From contig NZ_PJBC01000061.1 in the NCBI RefSeq assembly GCF_002836515.1, positions 1 through 64,000 on the forward strand: a stretch of DNA of 64,000 nucleotides, given 5' to 3'. The notes under the pieces are model-generated. The model was not told the origin of the DNA. It worked only from the letters and a program-made list of their open reading frames with translations, and did no database searches. Source of the stretch: Pseudomonas sp. Choline-02u-1 (GTDB lineage: Bacteria; Pseudomonadota; Gammaproteobacteria; Pseudomonadales; Pseudomonadaceae). A program made the position numbers and the translations under genes. Below, piece by piece: positions 34,196 through 41,074 of the stretch. The first letter of the stretch is position 1. Every line of letters begins with the position of its first letter.

Positions 34196-34414
34196 TTAGA
34201 TATCAGTAAACAAGACCGACAGATCAACCTTCAATGCGTCTGCCAAAGTCTGGATCGCGTCTAAGCTTGGGTTGGCTCCACCAGTCTCAATACGGCTCAT
34301 GTAGGTTCTGGCGAACCCACACCTATCCGCGAAGGCTTCTTGAGTCATGCCAGTAGCAAGACGAAGCTCACGAATTCGATGGCCGAAGCGATGGCGGAGG
34401 GAGGGAGAAGGCAT
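34196..34414 (-). CDS. Xre-family helix-turn-helix regulator
   Basis: Protein of 72 residues that is almost entirely a Cro/C1-type HTH: FGHRIRELRLATGMTQEAFA, CGFARTYMSRIETGGANPS, LDAIQTLADALKVDLSVLF. This resembles small controller proteins of mobile elements and restriction systems. No restriction genes are present, so control of the element (integrase, cargo or its own promoter) is more likely. It is divergent from the exported protein at 34488 with only 73 bp between, where its operator may lie. Confidence 0.85.
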   Translation of the reverse strand: MPSPSLRHRFGHRIRELRLATGMTQEAFADRCGFARTYMSRIETGGANPSLDAIQTLADALKVDLSVLFTDI

Positions 34415-34487
34415 TCCCGTATCGTGTGCCGATGTGATCTAATCGTGAACACACTAATCGTGACATCTGGGCTGAAAGGAGCAATTT

Positions 34488-34961
34488 ATGAACGGACTCC
34501 AGCTAAGAGCAATGCTTTGTGGGTCGTTCCTATTCACCAGCGTAGGGCTGGCTCAGGCAGATCCACCTGCAAGTATAAAGGTGGGAGAGAAATACACTGA
34601 AACTCAAATGGAAAAGCTGGTTTCTTACAAAGTCGAAGAAGGTTTAACGATCTTTGTCAAAACAGAGTACGGCCACCTAAATTACGGAAAGCCCGTCAAT
34701 AACGACCTTTTTCTAATCAGCGAGATTTCAGCACCACCCCGGAAAAGTCTTGGCGAAGCCATTGGTATGGTCAGGTTGCAGACAGGTCAAGTCGCCTACC
34801 TGAAAACCGTTGATTGTGAATATTTTGAAAAAAACACGTCCAGTGAAAACAAAGAAACCTACCGACTCTTTGACTGCGAGTTAAAACCTAACCCTAGGGC
34901 GTATGGTGGGAAACCTATGAAAGTCTTACGTAGTATTGATGGGTCAATTAGTTTTCAATGA
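34488..34961 (+). CDS. Hypothetical exported protein of the element
   Basis: Protein of 157 residues with a signal peptide (MNGLQLRAMLCGSFLFTSVG, LAQA) and AAGGAG 8 bp before the ATG. The mature part is soluble with two cysteines (TVDCEYFEKNTSS, RLFDCELKPNPRAYGG). It begins IKVGEKYTETQMEKLVSYKV. No family recognised. It is divergent from the Xre gene and may be under its control. It precedes the zinc-ribbon/SPOR protein by 79 bp on the same strand. Confidence 0.7.
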   Translation: MNGLQLRAMLCGSFLFTSVGLAQADPPASIKVGEKYTETQMEKLVSYKVEEGLTIFVKTEYGHLNYGKPVNNDLFLISEISAPPRKSLGEAIGMVRLQTGQVAYLKTVDCEYFEKNTSSENKETYRLFDCELKPNPRAYGGKPMKVLRSIDGSISFQ

Positions 34962-35040
34962 GCTTCGCGGCGTTAGTGCCTTGGCTGAAGTGCGATGTTT
35001 TTATAATTAACGCGTCCGTGTGTATAATTAAGGTGCAAAA

Positions 35041-36123
35041 ATGGCTCTTATTGACTGCTATGAGTGCGGGAAGAAAATCAGTGATGTAGCTCCAGCTTGC
35101 CCAAGCTGTGGGGCACCAGCAACTAAGCCGGCTAGTGGTCAGATAGATGGCAGCTTGAGAGCACTACCTAAGCCATCAAGGACTTTGGGTTTTGGGCTGT
35201 TTATGGGAATCGTTTTTGCACCATTCATATTCTTCTGGTTTTTACTCAGAGATGGCTATAGCAACAAGGTCAAGGCGTTGGGGGTGTGCTGGCTTGTTGT
35301 ATTTGTTTATGTATATTTGAATGCTGGAACTGGGGTTAAAGATCTTCAGGCCGTTGATACAAAGTCATCCAAACCCGTATCAAAGCTACAGCAGCTGGAG
35401 GAAAATTATCCTGATAGCAGTGCGACGTATAACGATGTTAGCTCAGAGGTTGGCTGTGCTAGCAAATATAGCGATCAAAAGAAAGACGATATTTTTGATA
35501 GCGACTTCAAAAATCGCTGGATGGTCTGGACGGGCATAGTTGTTTTAGCTGACGCTGACGATGTTTCGCTCAACGTAGACGGCATCGGAACTCAAGATTT
35601 GCAGGTTGATTTCCTTGATAAAGGAGCCGGCTATAATTTAAAAAAAGGGCAGAAAGTAAAAGTTCGATTCTTGATGACGAGTGCTGGGGGTTGCTTCCTT
35701 CCGTTTTCTGGTGACTATGCGGTTATAGACGGCCAGCGTGAGTACGGAAAACCGGGTGATGTTTTTAAAGATGTAAAAGAACAAGAAAAGGTATCAGAAA
35801 ACCAGGATGAAGATTACAACCCGTCAACTTTCAAGTTTAAATCTGACGTTCATAAGGCTGAGAACGCTATATCACAAAATATTAGATGGACCGTCCAAGT
35901 CGCAAGCTTATCCAATCTAAGTATTGCTGAGCGTCTAAAGCTAAAACTACTTGGTCTAGGGTATGAGTCGTATATAGTCACTAAAGAAGGTATTAATCGG
36001 GTTTTTATTGGGCCGATTCAGGAGCGTGCTGAGGCTGAGAGAATTCGTGATCAGTTAGTGCGACAGAATCAATTAAAAGGATTCGTAGCCAGATATCAAA
36101 ATCCTGAAACGCCTACTGAATAA
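35041..36123 (+). CDS. Zinc-ribbon, two-helix membrane protein with a C-terminal SPOR-like domain
   Basis: Protein of 360 residues. In order: an N-terminal zinc ribbon (CYECGKKISDVAPACPSCG), two membrane helices (about residues 45-100: LGFGLFMGIVFAPFIFFWFL and GVCWLVVFVYVYLNAG), and a periplasmic OB-like region (NRWMVWTGIVVLADADD, GYNLKKGQKVKVRFLM). A charged linker and a SPOR-like end follow (WTVQVASLSNLSIAERLKLK, NRVFIGPIQERAEAERIRD). SPOR domains bind denuded septal peptidoglycan, so the protein may sit at the division site or act on the envelope. AAGGTG precedes the ATG. The combination is unusual; envelope-level exclusion of phage or of a second element is a guess. Confidence 0.72.
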   Translation: MALIDCYECGKKISDVAPACPSCGAPATKPASGQIDGSLRALPKPSRTLGFGLFMGIVFAPFIFFWFLLRDGYSNKVKALGVCWLVVFVYVYLNAGTGVKDLQAVDTKSSKPVSKLQQLEENYPDSSATYNDVSSEVGCASKYSDQKKDDIFDSDFKNRWMVWTGIVVLADADDVSLNVDGIGTQDLQVDFLDKGAGYNLKKGQKVKVRFLMTSAGGCFLPFSGDYAVIDGQREYGKPGDVFKDVKEQEKVSENQDEDYNPSTFKFKSDVHKAENAISQNIRWTVQVASLSNLSIAERLKLKLLGLGYESYIVTKEGINRVFIGPIQERAEAERIRDQLVRQNQLKGFVARYQNPETPTE

Positions 36124-36183
36124 TTCTCAGTATAGGGAGCAACGCAATCAGCCGAAACCTTTAAAACAAAAAACCATAGCGGG

Positions 36184-36423
36184 TCATTGGATACGCTGTC
36201 GCGCCTCCAAGATAGTCATTTTACTCTCTAGGCGATTGGTCGTGTTGTCCAGTCGTTCAGATAGGGTGTTTAACCTCTGTTCCTCGTATGCGGCCTGTGA
36301 AAGTTGAATCAGCCGTTGCTGTGCGAGGTCGTGCGTTAGGTTCGCTACCTGCTCCATTGCTGCCTGTGCCTGGCTGTATGTGTGCAACGTGAACATGAGC
36401 GTTGTGGCAGCGATTGCTATCAC
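36184..36423 (-). CDS. Small membrane protein with coiled coil, start uncertain
   Basis: From the GTG at 36423 the protein has 79 residues: a membrane helix (IAIAATTLMFTLHTYSQAQ) and then a long helical, Leu/Gln-rich coiled coil (LTHDLAQQRLIQLSQAAYEE, RLDNTTNRLESKMTILEAR). No ribosome site precedes this GTG. The frame continues open to about 36520 and adds a plausible N-terminus (...INYIISAAV), but contains no ATG, GTG or TTG. Either a rare start such as ATT is used or the gene is damaged. Last gene of the leftward array. Confidence 0.5.
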   Translation of the reverse strand: MIAIAATTLMFTLHTYSQAQAAMEQVANLTHDLAQQRLIQLSQAAYEEQRLNTLSERLDNTTNRLESKMTILEARQRIQ

Positions 36424-36591
36424 TGCTGCACTAATTATGTAATTTATTTTTGTATTAATTGTATTATCTCGTGATTGTGGAGCGGAAACCGTCCGTGCTT
36501 GATTAATATAATATTGACGTCAATAAACATGGCATCTTGAGAGATGAAGGGAGGGTGTCAGTCTCCCTATCTCGGTTACTTAATTTCCTGC

Positions 36592-36828
36592 TTAATCCTG
36601 TTTAGGATACTTTTTCAAAAGAATCTCCTTCGTGTGATCCACGTACTCCGTTGGCTTGCTCGCTTCAAGAAGCATATCTACATAGATTTGGATTTCCTCA
36701 TCTGACAGTTTAGGCTTTACAGCGGCTACTGGTTCATCAGACTTTTTGGTCTTCGCAGTCTTGCTGAAATACTGAGTGCTTAGAAGTTTCTCTTCGCGGG
36801 TCTTTGGAAATAAAACGTTTTTCATCAT
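36592..36828 (-). CDS. Hypothetical protein of the element's leftward array
   Basis: Protein of 78 residues, basic and lysine-rich at first (VLFPKTREEKLLSTQYFSKT) with an acidic-helical second half (LSDEEIQIYVDMLLEASKP, DHTKEILLKKYPKQD). GGAG lies 7 bp before two adjacent ATG codons; the first is taken. It follows the coiled-coil protein by 23 bp. No family recognised. Confidence 0.6.
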   Translation of the reverse strand: MMKNVLFPKTREEKLLSTQYFSKTAKTKKSDEPVAAVKPKLSDEEIQIYVDMLLEASKPTEYVDHTKEILLKKYPKQD

Positions 36829-36851
36829 ATTGTAGCTCCGTGCTTATTAGA

Positions 36852-37313
36852 TTAATTGGTGCTGAGGTTTTGAAAGTATTCTGCGGCTTGCTGTGCTGCA
36901 TCAGCTCGAAGCTTTGCTTCTTTATCTGACTCTTTCTTCGCCTCCTTGTCCTTCTGAGCTTGATACAATTGCTGCTCAAGAATACTTTGCTGACGTTTCT
37001 TTTCGTCTTCCAATTCGCGGAGGTACAGAGCTTCGGTTTGCTTAGCCAAATCAGCCAGCAATTCATCGATATTTGTTTTGAGCAGATAGACAGTTAGTGA
37101 GATTGTCGATTCCGGTTTGTGATGTTCGGACAAACTACGACCTTCTTTGAATAGTGTTTCCAGTTGCGGCATTAGAATAGAAGTAGGGCCAGAGAATCGG
37201 TCAACTGCGTTGTAGCTACGTAGGAAGGTGAATTCGGCATTAGCCAATCGCTTGTCCAATACTTCTTTAGAGAAAGCGAAGGTTTGCAGAGATACGTGCT
37301 GGTGAGTAGTCAT
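36852..37313 (-). CDS. Hypothetical coiled-coil protein of the element
   Basis: Protein of 153 residues with AAGGA 8 bp upstream. The first half looks globular (VSLQTFAFSKEVLDKRLANA, FSGPTSILMPQLETLFKEG). The second half is a long charged coiled coil (LAKQTEALYLRELEDEKKRQ, KDKEAKKESDKEAKLRADAA). Soluble, no cysteine. It lies 12 bp after the 74-residue gene and is clearly in the same transcript. No family recognised. Confidence 0.62.
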   Translation of the reverse strand: MTTHQHVSLQTFAFSKEVLDKRLANAEFTFLRSYNAVDRFSGPTSILMPQLETLFKEGRSLSEHHKPESTISLTVYLLKTNIDELLADLAKQTEALYLRELEDEKKRQQSILEQQLYQAQKDKEAKKESDKEAKLRADAAQQAAEYFQNLSTN

Positions 37314-37325
37314 AATTGTTTTTCC

Positions 37326-37550
37326 TTATTGAGCGTTGATTTGTGATTTGAGGATAGGGCTGGACTTGATTAGATCTTTGGTTTTTACATCACCTGTCGT
37401 ACTGAATTTCTTCAACAGCTTGTAGGCGACGATATCAACACCATCAGCTTTTACGACATTAATGTTATTGAGTTGAAGCATTTCTACTGACTGGTCATCG
37501 AGAAGAGCAAGGCTTGTGAAGCCTGCGTTTGATACAAACATTTCTTTCAT
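37326..37550 (-). CDS. Hypothetical small protein of the element
   Basis: Protein of 74 residues with AAGGAAA before the ATG (MKEMFVSNAGFTSLALLDDQ, then KADGVDIVAYKLLKKFSTTG). Soluble, no motif recognised. It lies 169 bp downstream of the 468-residue gene and 12 bp before the coiled-coil gene. The gap upstream may hold a separate promoter. Confidence 0.6.
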   Translation of the reverse strand: MKEMFVSNAGFTSLALLDDQSVEMLQLNNINVVKADGVDIVAYKLLKKFSTTGDVKTKDLIKSSPILKSQINAQ

Positions 37551-37719
37551 TGTTATTTCCTTTTATTATTGATGCCGTATTGGCTTTGTGTAAGGCAGGG
37601 GACTGCCTTGTATCTTGTTCAGCTAAGAACAGAATTTGTTATGTGTATGTTTGTCTGGAGGCCTTGTGAATCAAGGCATAGGGCGTGATGGTGAATTATC
37701 TTTTATTACTAGTCGTCTG

Positions 37720-39126
37720 TTAGAAGTCTACATAGATTGGCTCGATGAATCTCCTTAGATTAGGGTTTGAGGGGTTAGGCTGATAGTCCTCTTCTACCTG
37801 TATGTTTAACATCGAGTAGTCAAACTCGTCTGTGCCACAGACATAGTTGAAGCTTTCAAACATGGCCAGTTCAGCATTCGCTAATTTTGCTTCTTCCAAG
37901 TACTCGTATTCCTGAAGCTTGGTACACAGTCCTAACGAGATGATTGCATCCTGCACTGTGGGCACTTGCTTATAGAAACGTTCATACTGGTCGGTGTGAT
38001 ACTTTTGAATACTATCGTTGCTTCGGCTGTAGTCTGGTGATAGATCGGTGACGAAAAGATATTTACGGAGCGTATTCAACACTAGCTTTTTGTCTACCTG
38101 ATTGCCCTGCATTGCCTGAAACGTCTGAAAGCTTACGAAGTCACGGAGCTTGCTTGCATCCATTCCCTCTCTGAGCTTCAGCGGTGCCCACACAGCGGCG
38201 TAAGGCCTTTCCAGGAGGCTGCTAAGGCCTTCCTGTTCAGGTTCACGGCTGAGCCACGCACCCACTGCCCGGAGGACTGGAGTGAAGAAAACAATGTTGT
38301 CTCTATGGGTTCCAGCGGGAAGCTGTTCACTGAGTCGAATACTTTCATCCAGCGCCACTATAATCGAACGCTTTGAGCTTAAATCCATCTCGTACAATTC
38401 TTTGTTTTCAAAGGTTGCACGCATCTTGTCTAATTCCCGCTTGCCCTTCTTTTCAAGTTGAGTAAGTGTAAATCCGCAGTCAGGCATATTTTTATTAATC
38501 CAGCGTGCCTGGGAAAGTCGAGGAGATGTATCAATCTTGTTATTTTCAGCGTATTCAATCAACACGGCCCCCAAATACTTAACTACTTTTGCCAGCACGT
38601 CTTTATCTGACGTGTCATCTGCAATCAACCATTTCTGTTTTAGGCTTGCTCTGCTGACTGACAGCCCCATACCTTCATATGACTTGTTTGAATGCACCTG
38701 ATTGGCTAGCGCCGGGGCAATGAATAGATTATGGGGATGTAAACAACCGACTGAGTGAACGCCCTTCACAGGGCTCATATGAGCCGTATGAAACTTGCTT
38801 GTCCTGCTTTCGGGGTTGTACGCATATGTCTTGTACTTGTAATTGTATAACTCAAAAAGCTGGGTGAGCGTCTCAGGAGTATGGCCTTGTAAACATTCTA
38901 CCGTTCCTGCACGGCGTACTTCACGAGAAAGCCACAACCAGTGTTCAGATACAGGTAGACGAGCAATTCTCTTTTCAGCCTTGCTAAGTCGAGTTGACTC
39001 TTTCTTGTTTCTTGCAGCTGCGTTGTTACTTGCTACGCGGCAGGTTGAGGTGCAGTATTTGCTTTTGTATTGTGTGGTGATATACGCAGTATCACAGTAG
39101 CTGCAAATCTTGTTTCGCTGGACCAT
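37720..39126 (-). CDS. Large zinc-finger protein of the element, possible HNH-like nuclease
   Basis: Protein of 468 residues. The N-terminus has a zinc finger with the pattern CX2C-X13-CX3C (CSYCDTAY, YCTSTC; residues 8-29). Near residues 110-145 the segment HMSPVKG...LHPHNLFIAP..NQVHSNK has the spacing of an HNH-type metal finger (His, Asn, His) as seen in phage homing-type nucleases; this is suggestive, not proven. The rest is helical without a known motif. Its start overlaps the end of the ribbon-helix-helix gene upstream by 35 bp. It could be a DNA-processing or replication protein of the element. Confidence 0.65.
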   Translation of the reverse strand: MVQRNKICSYCDTAYITTQYKSKYCTSTCRVASNNAAARNKKESTRLSKAEKRIARLPVSEHWLWLSREVRRAGTVECLQGHTPETLTQLFELYNYKYKTYAYNPESRTSKFHTAHMSPVKGVHSVGCLHPHNLFIAPALANQVHSNKSYEGMGLSVSRASLKQKWLIADDTSDKDVLAKVVKYLGAVLIEYAENNKIDTSPRLSQARWINKNMPDCGFTLTQLEKKGKRELDKMRATFENKELYEMDLSSKRSIIVALDESIRLSEQLPAGTHRDNIVFFTPVLRAVGAWLSREPEQEGLSSLLERPYAAVWAPLKLREGMDASKLRDFVSFQTFQAMQGNQVDKKLVLNTLRKYLFVTDLSPDYSRSNDSIQKYHTDQYERFYKQVPTVQDAIISLGLCTKLQEYEYLEEAKLANAELAMFESFNYVCGTDEFDYSMLNIQVEEDYQPNPSNPNLRRFIEPIYVDF

Positions 39127-39283
39127 CTTCTACCTCACGAGGGGCTTGTAGTTTGATTAATTTAAACAGTTTATCTATTGCTTTGTTGCAGGTATGTGTA
39201 GGACTGTCATAACCCCACATCTCCATTAGCTCAAGCAAAGATGTTGTGGCTTCTTGAGACAATGAAACCTTTATCTTTTTCAT
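39092..39283 (-). CDS. Ribbon-helix-helix-like small protein A
   Basis: Protein of 63 residues. The N-terminus KKIKVSLSQEATTSLLELME followed by a helix (THTCNKAIDKLFKLIKL) has the beta strand-helix-helix pattern of CopG/Arc-type DNA-binding proteins. Its 3' end overlaps the start of the 468-residue zinc-finger gene by 35 bp, which suggests coupling. Likely a repressor or accessory DNA-binding protein. Confidence 0.6.
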   Translation of the reverse strand: MKKIKVSLSQEATTSLLELMEMWGYDSPTHTCNKAIDKLFKLIKLQAPREVEDGPAKQDLQLL

Positions 39284-39362
39284 ATATGTATCACCTTGGG
39301 TTGGCTGTAGATCAATTAAGACGCGGGTTGTAGGGCTAAGACTTATTAATCTTTATTACTAC

Positions 39363-39530
39363 TTACTTCAATCGAGCAAACTCTTCCTTAAGCTGCTGAT
39401 GAAGGAAGTGTCTTCGAATTATCGCGTGCATCATTTTAGTGAAGTTTGGATAAAGCTCGGCCTCTTGTTCGAGTAGTTCAATCAGATCAGGAGGAAACGC
39501 TACCTTTATAATCTGTGTTTTAGCGGTCAT
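39363..39530 (-). CDS. Ribbon-helix-helix-like small protein B
   Basis: Protein of only 55 residues: a basic strand (MTAKTQIIKVAFPPDLIELL) and helices (EQEAELYPNFTKMMHAIIRR, HFLHQQLKEEFARLK) as in CopG/Arc-type proteins. Its ATG overlaps the TGA of the zinc-finger gene upstream by one base (TGATG), which supports that it is translated. It is easily missed because of its size. Probably a DNA-binding regulator of this array. Confidence 0.6.
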   Translation of the reverse strand: MTAKTQIIKVAFPPDLIELLEQEAELYPNFTKMMHAIIRRHFLHQQLKEEFARLK

Positions 39531-39730
39531 CAGTTAACTCCTAACACGGAAGAGAGAGATTGGTTAAATTCATTGACCTGTTCGGGAGTCCTGAGAGCCT
39601 TCAGTGCCTCTTTAATTTGAAGGCGGACTTTTTTACGTGCCGCATAAAGCTTCGCAGTACAGTTGTTGTGGCAATGTCGGTGGTTCTTGTTCGTCGGTTG
39701 AAAAGGGGCTTGGCAAATATCGCAGTTCAT
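39530..39730 (-). CDS. Small zinc-finger protein of the element, B
   Basis: Protein of 66 residues with CX2C-X13-CX3C at the N-terminus (CDICQAPF and HCHNNC, residues 3-24) followed by a basic helix (AKLYAARKKVRLQIKEALKA). GAGGAA lies 7 bp before the ATG and itself overlaps the stop of the gene upstream. The zinc pattern equals that at the start of the 468-residue protein. Nucleic-acid binding is likely. Confidence 0.68.
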   Translation of the reverse strand: MNCDICQAPFQPTNKNHRHCHNNCTAKLYAARKKVRLQIKEALKALRTPEQVNEFNQSLSSVLGVN

Positions 39731-39732
39731 AT

Positions 39733-39954
39733 TTATTCCTCGGTAAGTTTCGGGTTTGGTTGATTAAGGTCGATCCGTAATCCTGAACCAGTTCTACAAA
39801 GATCTTTGTATTCGGTAATTGATAGCTTTAATGCTTGGCGGTCAATATGCCATCGCCTATAGCAAGAGCGTGCTCCACATAGAAACTTCTTCGCCGATAG
39901 AGCGTGGTAGGGTTTTCCACAGCACAAGCATTGCCTTGTGGTTTGTATAGCCAT
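39733..39954 (-). CDS. Small zinc-finger protein of the element, A
   Basis: Protein of 73 residues, start MAIQTTRQCLCCGKPYHALS with GAAGGA 8 bp upstream; the frame is open 21 codons earlier without a ribosome site. Zinc pattern CX2C-X13-CX4C (CLCCGKPY, LCGARSC). The C-terminal part is basic then polar (CYRRWHIDRQALKLSITEYK). First gene of the leftward array; its stop is 3 bases from the next start. Confidence 0.66.
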   Translation of the reverse strand: MAIQTTRQCLCCGKPYHALSAKKFLCGARSCYRRWHIDRQALKLSITEYKDLCRTGSGLRIDLNQPNPKLTEE

Positions 39955-41074
39955 TAGTTTTCCTTCTTTTGTTGTAATTACTTTTCGACGGACACAGCAA
40001 AACGGCACAATAAGCACCGTGAGGGTGGTAAATTCTTTTCGGCAGTTAATAAAAAAGGCTGAATAGTGGACTAAACAACCTTTAGATAAGACTTGAGCTT
40101 TTTAAAACATCAATACAGCAGCATATAGCCGAAGACGCTGGTTATGATGTTCTTTTAACGAGGGGTATGCGAGAGGATGGAGCGAAGTTCTATCAGAACC
40201 GAATTTGCTTTGTTTCTGAATTGAAGATGTATCTTCTCACACTTTATATTGAAATTACAACCCTTTGGGTAAATAATTAAGACTATTTAGTTATATATAT
40301 GTAACAACTTATTACTTGTTGCGAGTGATGTATGATATTGGTTGTCTAGCCTAAATTATTTGAGATTTAAAAGGGTTTGATTCTGTATGTATTGATCTAC
40401 TTATTAAATCTATATTTCTCTATATGCCTTACTAAATCAAAATGGGTTCAGGAAGGAACTTTGGTTAAAGCTACCCTTACCCAGCCGTACAGAATTAATC
40501 TGCCTAAGACCGAGCAAGAGCGTTAACCGAAAGCCCTACCTATTCCATTACCCGTGAAGCATTAGATGCCATCAAAATTGGGACGAGGTGAGTTGAGTCT
40601 GAGTATTCAGATTCTTACAGTCTACACGGGTGGGTAGCTGCCTTTGGAGTTAGGACACTGTTAATGCCTAACCTAGTCAGATAGTGTTCACACAGCTTTA
40701 GCAGAGCTGCTGGGGGGTGCTGACTTGAAGCTCACCCATCGACCTTTCCCATCTCACAGTAGGTCGCTATTTAAGACTGTTGCTGCCAGTTCATGCAGGA
40801 AGCCGTAGCCACCGCATTAGCCGACCATTTAACCGGTTAAGGACAGTCCGATCTTGATTTAAAAGATAGAGAGAACTATATACTAAAAACACAAAAAACT
40901 CAATATATATGTTGTGTTAAGTGCAAAATAGTAGTAAGCCGTTTAAACGCTCTGTGAGGTGCGGTAAGTGTCAGGAGCTATACGGGTAGCCTTTTTAGAG
41001 ATCAGCGATTTGGCCCCCAAAAACACCGCCGAAATAGGCCGTTCTTGATCGACTTGCACCCGCTGACCACCCCT
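39955..41074. other. 1.1-kb gene-free region of the element
   Basis: No open frame with a ribosome site is convincing on either strand. The left half (about 40,050-40,450) is AT-rich; the right half is more mixed. Perfect palindromes ttaaccggttaa (40829-40840) and cgtttaaacg (40940-40949) are visible. The promoter of the leftward array must lie at the left end. It may hold an origin, a regulatory RNA or a decayed gene. Confidence 0.45.

Noticed and set aside
34196..34414. Restriction-modification controller with adjacent RM genes
   Set aside because: The HTH protein looks like such controllers, but no methyltransferase or restriction endonuclease frame is near. The HNH-like gene is 3.3 kb away in another operon.
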